A DNA stretch of 64,000 bases from Pectinophora gossypiella. Lineage: Eukaryota > Arthropoda > Insecta > Lepidoptera > Gelechiidae. Shown here piece by piece: positions 41,248 to 51,568 of the stretch. The stretch covers positions 10,105,534-10,169,533 of the forward strand of contig NC_065422.1 of NCBI RefSeq assembly GCF_024362695.1, written 5' to 3'. The translations under genes and the position numbers were made by a program. The notes beneath the pieces are model-generated. The model was not told the DNA's origin. It saw nothing but the letters and a program-made list of their open reading frames with translations, and ran no database searches. The first letter of the stretch is position 1. Every line of letters begins with the position of its first letter.

Positions 41248-41480
41248 CTCCGTGGTCTATTGATTACTGCGTTAGGCTCACGATGAGGAGGTCCGGGTTC
41301 AATTCCCGATAAGAACATTGTCGAGATCACTTTGTGAGACTGTCCTTTGCTTGGTAAGGACAGTGAGATTATACAGGGAAAATTCCACTTGATATTAACT
41401 GAGAATCATGATCAGAATCATCCCCCTCAGTATTCGTTACGATGTCACTAACACCCTGTACAGGCTGTTTATGTTATCAC
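41248..41480 (+). mobile_element. SINE-B2 with middle replaced by MITE-C
   Basis: Head and first spacer (to TTTGCTTGGTAAGGACA, ~41362) and the last bases of a B2 tail (CAGGCTGTTTATGTTAT, 41461-41480). The core region is gone, with a MITE-C arm in its place. Confidence 0.8.
41374..41458. mobile_element. MITE-C, internally deleted
   Basis: Starts CAGGGAAAATTCCACTTG and ends CACTAACACCCTG, with TA on both sides (41372-41373, 41459-41460). The left arm is reduced to a few bases. Confidence 0.85.
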
Positions 41481-41484
41481 TACA

Positions 41485-41735
41485 TAGTATAAAACAACGT
41501 CGCTTTTTCTGTCCCTATATTCCTATGTACGCTTAATTCTTTAAAACTACGCAACGTATTTTGATGCGGTTTTTTTCAATAGATAGAGTGATTCAAGAGG
41601 AAGGTTTATATGTATAATAATATCAATTAAATAGTGGAGAAGTACTGTTATTTTTGAGGTTTTTAATGTGATGTCGTAAATAATTTCACTTTTTCCTCAG
41701 CATTGCACCCGAGCAAAGCCGGGTCGCTAGTGTTA
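41485..41735 (+). repeat. Repeat W
   Basis: AACTACGCAACGTATTTTGA, GATAGAGTGATTCAAGAGGA, TAGTGGAGAAGTACTGTTAT and CATTGCACCCGAGCAAAGCC are colinear with 58360-58570. Common lepidopteran interspersed repeat of unclear class. Confidence 0.75.
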
Positions 41736-42103
41736 TATAAATCAGTCACTTCTGTCAGACAGTGTATACTTTTATATTTACATCTATTTTTACCACGAAT
41801 AAACAAACTCTGCATCCTAATGTATTTTATTAGACGCCATCTTGTTCGGATCGTGAGGGCAATAAAAAACCGTCTTGCGAAGGTTGTGGACGTTTGAATC
41901 TTCTACTTATATTGTTTGCCATAAAATTGGTTTACCCTTAAACGGGACGTCCAGTGATTTTTTTTTTTATTAAATCCACTTGCGTTCATTACTGTTTGTG
42001 ATTGGATTGATTTTTGAATTGAATACATTCTAATAAATAATTCATTCTAATTCCATTCATATATATATTCATTCGTTTTAGCTGTAATTAAGAAAGTCAA
42101 ACT
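41736..42103. other. no supported feature
   Basis: AT-rich. Confidence 0.35.
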
Positions 42104-42320
42104 GGCAGTCGCTTCTGTAAAAAACCGGACCTGTCAAGCCTACAGGTTGGGTAAGCGGACTCTGTGAAGAACGGGATAACACTAGAGAGATAAACGGTGA
42201 TCATCATTTAGACACTTTTTTAAAAAGAGTAACTAAGCTTGATTCAATCGAAGTGGTTAAATGAGTTTGAATCCATGTTTGGATCATAGGTAATTGACAT
42301 AACGTGGTTTCCAGGACTTG
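42104..42320 (+). mobile_element. SINE-I scraps
   Basis: Tail (GGCAGTCGCTTCTGTAAAAA to AACGGGATAACACTAG, 42104-42205), then an internal I word TTTGAATCCATGTTTGGATC (42269-42290), out of normal order. Confidence 0.7.
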
Positions 42321-42499
42321 TTCCAGGTTAATGGAAATAGACTCGTCCTTTTACATGAGGCTTAAACATAACTGGCGCGGAGTGAGTGTATACTACCCTT
42401 CAGGGATGTAAGCGTGATGATGAGTTATATTATGTTATTTGGTAATTAGTCTCAATTAAAAGACATTTATATTTGAATCTTCAAGCGGTTGTTATACGG

Positions 42500-42832
42500 T
42501 AAATAGGTAGAGCCCAGTTGGTAGAACACTTGCCTCTCACTTTGAAGTCGCAGGCCAAAACCATAGATTGACGAATTTGTTTTCGAATTCATGTTTGAAT
42601 CATAAATTAATATCACGTGCTCAGCGGTAAAGGAAATCATCGGTAGGAAACCCACATTCCCGAGAAATGTATTTTCGAACGTATGGTACCTAACCTGTAT
42701 TGGGCTGATTCTCCCTTCGCGCGTTGGAAGGTCACACAGGCAGTCGCTTCTGTAAAAAACCGTACCTGTCAAATCTTCAGGTTAAGTAAGCGGACACTGT
42801 GGAAAACGGGATAATGCTAGAGGGATGATGAT
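42500..42832 (+). mobile_element. SINE-I, near full length
   Basis: Head TAGAGCCCAGTTGGTAGAAC..CTTTGAAGTCGCAGG with box B partly lost, then AGATTGACGAATTTGTTTTC, AACCCACATTCCCGAGAAAT, GTATTGGGCTGATTCTCCCT and the (GAT)n end. Confidence 0.93.
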
Positions 42833-43149
42833 GTTTGTTATACGGTTAGTGATGCCGATAAAACAACAAAGTTGAAATATGTAGACTCCGGAGACTTTAT
42901 CGCTGTCCTTCTCATTATCCTCAGAGAAGACGTGACAAAAATGTCTGGGATAAAATATGTTCCTACAAGTAACAAAAATTACATCTTATCAGGGTTATTT
43001 TTTGCCGCTCGGCGGTCGTGTAAAAAAATGAGTGTCTTATGCATATTAGAGTGGATTTGCGATTTATAAATTGGGACCCAAGAATGTCACTTAGAAATAA
43101 AAAGAAATTAGTATTTTAACATTAGCATCACACAATATATCAAATCAAA
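42833..43149. other. no supported feature
   Basis: A 65-codon frame at 42872-43069 has no recognisable domain. Confidence 0.35.
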
Positions 43150-43235
43150 AAAAATCAAATCAAAAAATCAAATCAAATGCATTTGTTGTATAACTGTAGG
43201 TAAACAAATAGCAGGCCTTATGCTAATAGTAAGAC
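43150..43235 (-). mobile_element. LINE-E-like tail
   Basis: Repeated ATCAAATC words followed by GCATTTGTTGTATA and GCAGGCCTTATGCTAATAGT. A divergent relative of the E tail at 43375. Confidence 0.5.
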
Positions 43236-43275
43236 ATTCTCTATAGTCTCTCTATAGTTATAGAGGGAGTGAGAG

Positions 43276-43698
43276 GCAGCCAATCAGCTCGCGACACCAA
43301 ACACTTCAGGGCCCCGATACCGACCCCGCCGGCGTGGTCGACGATTTCCCTCATTCAGCGCTTATCGCTATCGACAATACAATACAATACAAAAACTCTT
43401 TATTGCACTTGAATCACATTAAAAATACATTAGTATTATAATTAAATTGGTAGTACAACAGGCGGCCTTATTGCTAAGGTAGCAATCTCTTCCAGGCAAC
43501 CTTTAGGTATAGACCCACTAGGGTCGATTAATTCTTTCAAATATTTTTCCTCTCAGACGAACGTCTGACTTCTGACGTCGTCAGACCTGTTGTCTTAAAA
43601 GTTGTACCGGGTGAGAGCCTTCAGCGCTCCCCATTTGTCCGGCCAAGTAGTTAATGCCATCTGCGGCAAATCTACAATAAGTCACGTCAAAAAAAAAA
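43276..43698 (+). mobile_element. Retroposon G, full length with poly(A) and TSD
   Basis: From GCAGCCAATCAGCTCGCGAC through CATTCAGCGCTTATCGCTAT and GCTCCCCATTTGTCCGGCCA to AATAAGTCACGTC and poly(A). A perfect 14-bp TSD AGAGGGAGTGAGAG (43262-43275, 43699-43712) defines both ends and the orientation. Without the nested insertion it is about 290 bp. No tRNA box B is visible. Confidence 0.92.
43375..43510 (-). mobile_element. LINE-E tail nested in G
   Basis: CAATACAATACAAAAACTCTTTATTGCAC..CAGGCGGCCTTATTGCTAAG..CCAGGCAACC interrupts G between CGCTATCGA and AGACCCACTAG, which are adjacent in the other G copies. Confidence 0.88.
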
Positions 43699-43752
43699 AG
43701 AGGGAGTGAGAGTGAGAGTGTTGTTAGTGTCTCTGTATAGTTTATTTGGCAC

Positions 43753-44075
43753 TAGCCGTGGTAGCCCAGTTGGTAGAACGCTTGACTCTCAATTTGAGGT
43801 CGCCGGTTCGAATCCCAGCATATGCCTAAACCAATATTTGTCGAATTTTATTTTCGGATTTATGTTTGGATCACAAATGATCATCACGTGCTCACCGGTG
43901 AAGGAAAACATCGTGAGGAACTCCACATTCCCGAGAAATTGATTTCGGAGGTATGTGATCTAACCTATATTGGGCTGGTTTTCACTTCGCGGGTTGGAAG
44001 GTCAGATAGGCAGTCGCTTCTGTAAAAAACCGGACCTGTCAAATCTTTAAAAAACGAGATAACGCTAGGAGATGT
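43753..44075 (+). mobile_element. SINE-I, best head
   Basis: tRNA-like head with box A TAGCCCAGTTGG and box B GGTTCGAATCC. The anticodon arm GACTCTCAATTTGAGGTC is close to tRNA-Lys. Body and tail complete except for a ~20-bp loss before AACGAGATAACGCTAG. Confidence 0.95.
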
Positions 44076-44722
44076 TGATCACACTTTTTTTTGACGATAC
44101 ATCTATAAAAACTTAATATAATTATGTAACAAAACAGATAGGATTACATACATTCATACATGCGTGAGCATGAGTTTATTTAATAATAATAATAATGTAT
44201 TATGTTTATTTTAGCATCTCAGGCCCAATTGTTAGTAAATACAAAAAACACTTAACACTAGGTTAGTAAATCTTAATCAAAAGTACATAAATCTCATTGT
44301 AATGGGAAGCGATTAGCACCCCCATAAATTGCTTCAATATGGGCAGCTCCAATTTACATGCCAAATTAATTTCTAATAAGTAATTACATTGTGCATATTA
44401 TCATAGTATAAACATTTTAATTTACGCAGTAAAACCAGACAAAATTATTATTTTAGTTTAAAATCACCATCCTGAGTGTGTTCGCAGACAGGTGGAACTC
44501 ACCACTGCTGCGCAGGTGGATGAAGCTGCATACCGACTGACCGACAGGACTGATTTGTGCATTATTTTTAGTTACTAACATTAGAGAGTAAGAAAATTGT
44601 TACTAACAAACTATGGACACATGTCTGAAAATAAAATAAATAATAAATAAATAAAATACACTAAAACAAATTCTCCCGATCAATACGAGTTGCAGTATAA
44701 CACGACCGCGTTACGAAGCACT
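44076..44722. other. no supported feature
   Basis: Contains the block GTCCTGAGTGTGTTCGCAGA-like CATCCTGAGTGTGTTCGCAG and GGTGGAACTCACCACTGCTG. No gene is demonstrable. Confidence 0.35.
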
Positions 44723-44767
44723 ACGCGCTAATATACGTAATAAAGACTTTTACGTATATTAGCGCGT
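44723..44767. repeat. perfect 17-bp stem hairpin
   Basis: ACGCGCTAATATACGTA (44723-44739) pairs with TACGTATATTAGCGCGT (44751-44767) across an 11-nt loop. Confidence 0.85.
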
Positions 44768-45299
44768 ACTTTCAATTTTTACACGATTTTATTAAATGTA
44801 TATACCACTGTGTACGAATGTATAGCTAAACAAGCTCCAAGTTTTCGCCGCATTTTTTTATCAAGCGCTGTATCTACGGTAGTGGTAAATCAATGAATAT
44901 AGCCAATCTTGTTGGATAAGTTCCTCGCATATAGCGGGCATCTGAGCACACCATTTAAATATAGTTAATTGCCGCAAGTGGCATCATTATATTAGGTACT
45001 TCTAATATAAAATCGACTATTTAACCACCCTCATGCCAACAGAGTTTAAAGCTCGTGAACTCCCTAAATAAATTGGATAAGTTCTGATGTATTTATTAAT
45101 CCATTCCAAATGGAACCCGCCGGAAATACTTTCCTATACAAAATTTACGTTTCCAAATCTAATTTTATAATTCATGATTAGAACTTTGGAAACAAGATTA
45201 TTGCCTTAATTAAGCAAGCGTGCTTAATGTATTGAAAAAGGGGTAATTTGATTGATCAAGTATGTACAAAAATCATCAATGTTGTGGGAAAATTTGAGA
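44768..45299. other. no supported feature
   Basis: AT-rich. Confidence 0.35.
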
Positions 45300-45392
45300 T
45301 GTTTTCTCCTTTTTTGGTGTTGTCCTTATCTCTGTATTTTGTGTCCATTGTGCTCAATAAAGTATTTTATCTATCTATCTATCTATCTATCA
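45300..45392 (+). repeat. retroposon-like tail with (ATCT)n
   Basis: TATTTTGTGTCCATTGTGCT then CAATAAAGTATTTT and about seven CTAT units. The AATAAA signal plus microsatellite suggests a LINE 3' end. Confidence 0.5.
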
Positions 45393-45405
45393 GAGACCTC
45401 CCACA

Positions 45406-45541
45406 TTAGAGTCTTTCGAGCGTCAACGTCGCGCCAGCGTCTGTGCGACGTCTACGCGACGACGCGGCGACGCCGCGGCGACGCGACCTCAGCGCTAGGC
45501 GGCTGCCGAACGCCAAGCGAACGACGCTCGAAAGACTCTAA
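45406..45541. mobile_element. CpG-rich palindromic MITE-like element
   Basis: 136 bp with a perfect 19-bp terminal inverted repeat, TTAGAGTCTTTCGAGCGTC at 45406-45424 and its complement at 45523-45541. The interior is dense in CG (e.g. GACGACGCGGCGACGCCGCG), in sharp contrast to the AT-rich flanks. Confidence 0.85.
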
Positions 45542-45837
45542 GTTACCCACTGTAAAGAGAATGTACCTATAGTTAATACACAACACACAAGTAGGACGTA
45601 AATTAATTCGACATCGTCGTGATCCGACAATTTCTTTTTCAGAATGGTCTTCCAATGAAGTCATCATGCATTTAATGTACTAGGCTGAGCTGTAGGCCAT
45701 CCACGTGGTCCACAGGTGGCGGATAGTGGAACGGCCATCAGATATGATGGTTAGCTGCGAATATAAAAATAAGCAGACCAAACAGCGACAGGATTAGCAG
45801 AACGTAGTGGGTAGCTCACTGGGACGGGCTAACCAAA
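45542..45837. other. no supported feature
   Basis: Unassigned DNA leading into SINE-J2. Confidence 0.35.
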
Positions 45838-46120
45838 ATGATACTTAGGTTCTATGACGATCTTGTGACGTAGCGAGTAGGCGCCGCTACTTCAAAAGCG
45901 CACCCCTGATGCCGGGCAGCAACGGTATCAGTACTGGTTGGAGGCCGAGGAAATGGATTCTGGTAGGGCTCTAGCTAGAACATCACCGATTGAGAAATTG
46001 GTCGGTGTACTGTGGAACGGAAGGCGATTGGGGCAACCACCGTCTACACGCCCTATCTATGGAGTAATGAAAATGGAGGCGATTACTCCACCGACAAGAG
46101 CGCAGCTTTTACATAAAGAG
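45838..46120 (+). mobile_element. SINE-J2, near full length
   Basis: Inverted counterpart of 12408-12682. It ends ATTACTCCACCGACAAGAGC then GCAGCTTTTA. The 84-codon frame at 45938 is incidental. Confidence 0.85.
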
Positions 46121-46405
46121 ATCGTTAAACGTTTGATCTGGCCAAACTACATCATAATGTGGCCAGCGTGTGATTTCTATTTCATGAAATAATAGAGTAC
46201 ATCATGAAATGATCAAAAGATCTGGCCACGACATGTACACCCACTCACCGCCAGTGATGTTCAAGAGTCTATTGCCATTAACCGAGCACAAATCGTGACC
46301 ACTACGTGATATTAATTATTTAAACATGAATTCCATGAACTTAAAGTTACGTTACATTTTAGCTTCGGCTCCACTCTGTTGCTATGTCGTAGCACTAAGT
46401 ATGAA

Positions 46406-46551
46406 GTACGATCACGAGCACTAATATGTATACACTTTGATACCATGTCACATTAACTTTTTTGACAAATTAAACCGTAAGTCTCATTAAATGTCCAATA
46501 TGGTAGTGCGACAGGGTTCTAAAGTGGCTACATGATTACTCATGACTGTAC
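46406..46551. mobile_element. MITE M
   Basis: GTACGATCACGAGCACTAAT to ACTCATGACTGTAC; the ends are inverted repeats of ~14 bp. Confidence 0.85.
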
Positions 46552-47599
46552 GGTCTGTTCTGACGACGGAGCTGAAGAGCGAAAGATCTCACCATTGGCT
46601 TTCTTATGACGTCATACAGAAAAAATACTCAAATTCATACCAGTCCCTGCTTTTAAGCCTTACTAGGAGCTGATAATTTATATCCAGGTCGGTAGTAAGT
46701 GATTGTTGCCTGTGGCAAATTTCCAATAATACTTTGTACTTACGCCGTCGCATGGTTCCACAACGCGACATCGTGTCGTTAAAATTCTCTAAAAGGCTCA
46801 CCGTATATTTGCAATTCCATTTTTCAAGATTAACTGCGTCTAATAATTATAATAAAAAAAATTATGAATGAAATAATTATTTTTTTGCGTTTAATTACAA
46901 TGATTATGATTAATAAACTTTCAAATCTCGCGATATCGTTAGCACGTTGCGACATCGTAAAATTTGTGTCGTGAAAAATCTCAACTTCATAAATCTCCAG
47001 AATCTATGTCATACATTAATACTCGTATGTGAAAAATCCAATACTCAAGCAATACTTAACTTGTAAAACAGTTTATTAACATAGAAATACGTATTATGGG
47101 CCCAACACAAGACACCGAAAATGTTAGCCGACGTAAAATATGTAGGCCTAAGGTAAACGGTGACCATCCTATATACATACAGTATTATATACAGTCAGAT
47201 ACAACTTGAATAATGTAGTATCACTGTCCTCTACGCAGTACTGTAAGAAAAAAAGTTTCTGTTTGTGTATTAAGTATATTTAAGAGTAGTGTACTTAAGT
47301 GTAGATTAGTGTAGTGTGTGAAGTATATTTGATTTGATTATAATTATGCTACAATTCGAAGAAGTTGATGTTAGTGAGCAGGAAAGAGGATATTAATGTA
47401 CATAAGTATTATGTTTTTGCTGTTTCATTACTTTGGAACAAATATAAATGTTTAGGGCGTCTTCAAATTAGTCGCGTTGCTTTCGCGCGACAGTCGCGCC
47501 TTAAGATATCTCCATTAAAATTGTGTCGGACTGAATGGCCGCGAACAGCGCAATTAGTTTGAAAGGGCTTGTGCCCAAGCAGTAGGTTTCAATATTTTG
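46552..47599. other. about 1 kb without supported features
   Basis: AT-rich. Two 65-codon frames lack domains. CTTGTGCCCAAGCAGTAGG near 47568 may be a last scrap of the shared A/B2 tail. Confidence 0.4.
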
Positions 47600-47644
47600 A
47601 AACAGTCTCACTGTCTTTTTACCATGGAATAGAAGAAAGGCCAA

Positions 47645-47800
47645 TTATTTCACTTCCGTGTAAGACACGAATTTATTAAAAACATCATAGAAGGGAAGCT
47701 ACAAGGAAAGGGAGGAAAGGGAACCTAGAAGAGCTTAAGTACATAAAACAGATTAAAGAGAAGGTGAACGTTATTTCTTATAAGGAAACAGTTATTATTC
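47645..47800 (+). pseudogene. LINE ORF2 C-terminal fragment
   Basis: EFIKNIIEGKLQGKGGKGT in one frame, then a stop and, in another frame, QIKEKVNVISYKETV. These parallel the HEFI..IIEGKI.GKRGRGRPR..Y..QI...V....YKE.. end of a LINE family that also includes 11581-11730. Frameshift and stops show decay. Confidence 0.75.
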
Positions 47801-47834
47801 GCTCTTTATTAGGCGTTTTATCAATATTCTTATA

Positions 47835-48070
47835 CAAGCTGTGACCTGCGTTTTCGTTCGCGTGAAATCCTACTCTCAAAACTATAGAAGTTTCATACAA
47901 ACTTCGCCACACTTTTAGTGATTGAATTTTGCAAAATCCCATCCTAGTGAGCACCTACGTCCAAAAAGGAACCCTCATGCAAAATTTGAAGCACGTAGCA
48001 CTTGTAGTTTCTGAGATTTCGTGATGAGTTTGTCAATGACCTGTCGCTTTTATATTATAGATTTTTTTTA
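47835..48070 (+). repeat. Family R-like repeat
   Basis: AAGCTGTGACCTGCGTTTTC near the start and TGTCGCTTTTATATTATAGA at the end, with GTTTCATACAAACTTCG between, as in other lepidopteran R-type repeats. Confidence 0.55.
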
Positions 48071-48074
48071 TATT

Positions 48075-48425
48075 ATAGGCTCGCGTTTGACCACAATCTC
48101 ACCTGGTGGTAAGTGACGATGTGGTCTAGGGTGGATCACGCTTATCTGAAGCCTATTTGAAGACTCCACGCTTATCTAGCAAATGCCTATTTGAAGACTC
48201 CCAGATAATAACGAGTCAGAAAAACAGACGACGGTAAACAGTTCCAGTCCTTTGCAGTTCACATCAAAAAGGAAGAGGCAAAACGTCTAGTGCGGATTGG
48301 TGGTATATCCACAACATAAGGATGAAATGCCGACATCTAGTTGTCCGTAGATGGAATGGAGTGGGTGGAATTACCTCGTGAAGTTCCTGCGCACACTCAC
48401 CAAAGTTTTCAGATCAACAAAAACA
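48075..48425 (+). repeat. Repeat Y with internal tandem duplication
   Basis: Opens GACCACAATCTCACCTGGTG then GTAAGTGACGATGTGG, a common lepidopteran repeat start, and ends TTCCTGCGCACACTC. The unit CACGCTTATCT..GCCTATTTGAAGACTC occurs twice (48137-48166, 48167-48200). Confidence 0.6.
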
Positions 48426-48666
48426 CGAATAGCAAAGAAATAAAACCATAAAGTGATTCCAAACTTTCGGTACAAAGTTTACGAAATTTATTTCCTATCC
48501 GTTCTTCAACCGCATTTGGAAGAATCCGCTGTTTGTCCCTGAAATTATTTGCAATGCCATCTATTCAGAAGGGTCCGAATTGCGAAAGCTTTAATGTAAC
48601 GGTGTGTCCTTTTCCTTGACGACGCGACCTCTTAGATCCCTAAAGACAGTACTTACGGATTCTGTC
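48426..48666. other. no supported feature
   Basis: AT-rich spacer. Confidence 0.3.
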
Positions 48667-48678
48667 AATACACCTGAC

Positions 48679-49006
48679 TTCTTCTTCTATCGTGTGAGTT
48701 GTGAGGTGGATTACCAACCTCAGCAACTCTGATGTCAGGGTTATTATTGAGCCGCCAAAGGCTTCTTACATGGCTCATGTAACGATCACTCACTTACATC
48801 AGTAAGTAGTAACCGGGACCAACGGCTTAACGTGCCTTCCGAAGGACGGATCATCTTACTTTCGGACAATCAGGTGATCAGCCTGTAATGTCCTAACCAA
48901 ACTAGGGATCACAAAGTGATTTTTGTGATATGTCCCCACCGGGATTCGAACTCGGGACCTCCGGATCGTGAGCCCAACGCTCAACCGCTAGACCACAGAG
49001 GCCGTT
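48679..49006 (-). mobile_element. SINE-B1, full length with TSD
   Basis: Complete minus-strand B1 with box A and box B. TSD AATACACSTGAC (one mismatch) at 48667-48678 and 49007-49018. Confidence 0.95.
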
Positions 49007-49018
49007 AATACACGTGAC

Positions 49019-49232
49019 ATCTGATATAAGTAGCAGCTTGAAACGCTCGACCAATCGCGACCACATCCGTGATATTTTGACGTGTTTAAGATATTGAGTG
49101 AGCCAATCAAAGCGCTGCGTCCCGCTTTCCTCGCTCCCCCCTTACCTCGCTCGGTAACTTGACAGAATGAATTCTTTGCAAAAAAACAATTACTAGACAT
49201 CTGTTGTTTTAGGTTTACGCGGTTATTATCAT
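49019..49232. other. no supported feature
   Basis: Overlapping short frames only. Confidence 0.3.
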
Positions 49233-49388
49233 AATTAAAACACATAAAAACGGGTTCTTACCGCGTTTAAATCAGGGATGAGACTCCCGATATTTCGACA
49301 CTTGCAAGTGCCATGATCACGGGATGACTGATGAGATTGGAGTGGAGTAGGTAGACGCGGTAAGAACCCGTTATTATGTGTTTTAATT
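49233..49388. mobile_element. MITE V
   Basis: 34-bp inverted ends, AATTAAAACACATA..AACGGGTTCTTACCGCG (49233-49266) mirrored at 49355-49388 with a two-base offset. The interior carries GATCACGGGATGACTGATGA. Confidence 0.85.
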
Positions 49389-49631
49389 ATTAGGCATCTA
49401 TTTGGTTGTATCATCGATGGTCCTTTCCAAGCCCCTAACCTTGGAGAAATGGAGACAAACGTGGGGCGCAAGTAATTGGAACTATTTGATACACTTGTTA
49501 ATCACTTTGGATGTGGGTTTGGGAGGGTGAATGACCTGAAATGGACTGGATATGCGATCATTCACATTGAATCTAAGGCCTATATTCCTATTTATTTTCG
49601 ATTTAATGATGACTATTGGAACAGCGCAGCG
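49389..49631. other. no supported feature
   Basis: Ends in the short tandem GCGCAGCGCAGC next to a B2 tail. Confidence 0.3.
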
Positions 49632-49738
49632 CAGCGCAGTGGAGCAGCGTGGTGGAGTAATGTCCATACCCTCTCCGGTTGATTGAGGGGACGCCTGTGC
49701 CCAGCAGTGGGACGTGTATAGGCTGATTATGTTTATTT
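49632..49738 (+). mobile_element. SINE-B2 tail
   Basis: GTGGAGCAGCGTGGTGGAGT to GTGTATAGGCTGATTATGTT. Confidence 0.88.
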
Positions 49739-49814
49739 ATGGTGACTATTCATAATTAATTTATTCCCAACAAGATGTTGTACCGTCCCGCACCAAATTG
49801 TGATAAATGTTTCT

Positions 49815-49942
49815 TTGCCACTGGTTGCCTGGAATAAATTGCTGCTTAGCAATAAGGCCACCAGATTGAACGCTTTCGTCCATGTGTATAAAACTTGTTT
49901 TGTATGTTGTGTGCAATAAAGTATATTTGTATTGTGTTGTAT
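49815..49942 (+). mobile_element. LINE-E 3' tail
   Basis: GGTTGCCTGGAATAAATTGC, AGCAATAAGGCCACC, TATGTTGTGTGCAATAAAGT and (TTGTA)n. Plus-strand reference for 32170 and 43375. Confidence 0.75.
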
Positions 49943-50049
49943 TATTCGCAATAAAAATGGTACAGTTTGCAGTTGGTCAGCATTCAACATTTGGTCTACA
50001 TTATAGTACTACTTATGCGGGTTTTTTTTTTTATTTATTCATCAAATCT

Positions 50050-50318
50050 TACATACATACATACATAAACTTACGCCCGTATTTCCCGAAGGGGTGGGCA
50101 GAAATACAAATAATCAAGAAACTATTTACAGCCACTTTTGATACATGGTCTTAAGGTGGATAATGATAAACCGTATGATGATAGGGGATCAGGCTATCGC
50201 TCTTACAGATAATCCATCATGTTCGACAGGACGCTGTCCTTTTGTCGCCTTTTACGACATGCACGGGAAGATAGACAGCTGAACGCATTCTATGTTTTTC
50301 TTTACACCCAGTCCAGCA
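50050..50318 (-). mobile_element. LINE-H2 3' end
   Basis: Reverse counterpart of 34310-34565: TGCCCACCCCTTCGGGAAAT, GGCTGTAAATAGTTTCTTGA, GCATGTCGTAAAAGGCGACA and AACATAGAATGCGTTCAGCT. Confidence 0.78.
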
Positions 50319-50451
50319 GAGGAGTTAGTTTACTAAATGTTAATACTAAAAAATATGCCTATAAAAAAAGAATGCCTGCAAAATTGTTTAAACAGTTTGT
50401 CTGCAGGTAAGTCTCTAGTTACAAAAACACATAATAGTAATTTGAATGTAT

Positions 50452-50581
50452 AAAGTAAATAAAAGTTCTGGCTAATTCAAATACTTATTATTTAATTAGT
50501 TTATGTGATACACTTGTTATAATATTATTATAACTAATTAAATAATAAGTATTTGAATTAGCCAGAACTTTTATTTACTTT
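50452..50581. repeat. long hairpin with 50-bp perfect arms
   Basis: Arms 50452-50501 and 50532-50581 are perfect complements (starting AAAGTAAATAAAAGTTCTGG) around a 30-nt loop. No second copy in the window. Confidence 0.92.
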
Positions 50582-50627
50582 TATTTGGTTCGAGACGGAT
50601 GTTCTCAGGCAAACTATTAGGAAACTA

Positions 50628-50996
50628 TTGACATTCAGAGTTTGCCGTTCAACTGTTTTAAGACAGTAGTTAAACAGAAACTTTGCAATAAAGGTTCTTA
50701 TAAGGCAAATGATTATTTAGAAGATATGAATGCACGGGATTAACTGTCGGAGAACTGATATTAGGCAGCTAAATTACTCAATTGTCTAACAATATTTTAT
50801 GTTTTTTTTTTTAAAGTACGTCTAGGGCCCTGTGCCGAGGTTTTTCTTGCAGCTTCTTTTCCCCGGCCATACAGGTTGTGAGAAGCTGCAGTAGTTTTAG
50901 GCGGGTGAGACGTTCGTTATGTAAAAATTGACGATTCAAAGTGTAACTATGTTACCTATTGAAGAAAGATATTTTTGAATTTTGAATTTGAATTTG
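50628..50996 (+). mobile_element. LINE-D 3' end
   Basis: The coding remnant (FKTVVKQKL, then YLEDMNARD, in which W has become R) is followed by the D 3' UTR (CCCTGTGCCGAGGTTTTTCT) and a (TTTGAA)n end. Confidence 0.9.
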
Positions 50997-51059
50997 ATAT
51001 CTACAAACCTTGCGCTGATGACGTAAGAATCATGTTTATGTTACGTGTGTGTTTGAGAG

Positions 51060-51290
51060 AAGGGCTCTCATCCAGTACAAAATTTGAGATAACAAGTCTG
51101 AGGGTGCCCAATTAGGTGCGAATGTCGGCTCAGGGAGTCGACTAAGAGGATTACATTTGAAAGAATTAATCCACCCTAGTCGGCTGATGGCGATAAGCGC
51201 TGAATCGGTATCGGGGTCCTGAAGTGTTTATTGTCGCGAGCTGATTGGTCGCCTCTTGGCTATAGTAATCTAGGTGGCAGGATCGTTCAA
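51060..51290 (-). mobile_element. Retroposon G, 5' two-thirds
   Basis: GGCTCTCATCCAGTACAAAA, GAGGGTGCCCAATTAGGTGC, CCACCCTAGTCGGCTGATGG, GTCGCGAGCTGATTGGTCGC. The poly(A) end is missing. Confidence 0.85.
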
Positions 51291-51439
51291 GAATAACCCA
51301 ACGAAATGGCTTATGGACAAATGTTATTATAATTTGAAGGAATATTTTGAACATAAAAATAATTAAATTTTGTAATTTTTTAATAATAAGTATATTTTCA
51401 ATAATTTTCTTTTTAATGAACCATTTCTTTATTTTTTTA

Positions 51440-51568
51440 TGTATATTTGTACGCCTGCATGCAGGCCGAACACATCACAACATTGTTATTTGAATTATTT
51501 TACCACCTTTTTTGTATTCTATGTGTTCTCGTAAATAAATTGATTTTATTTGATTGATTTGATTTGAT
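51440..51568 (+). repeat. retroposon-like tail (TTGAT)n
   Basis: GTACGCCTGCATGCAGGCCG then CGTAAATAAATTGATTTTAT and repeated TTGAT units. Confidence 0.5.

Noticed and set aside
43140..43185. CRISPR-like repetition of ATCAAATC
   Set aside because: Very short AT-rich iteration without unique spacers, typical of a LINE tail; eukaryotic context.
45938..46192. 84-codon protein-coding gene
   Set aside because: Lies within SINE-J2 and is broken in the inverted copy at 12408.
49882..50154. 90-codon ORF
   Set aside because: Runs across a LINE-E tail and poly(T) into LINE-H2; composition-driven.
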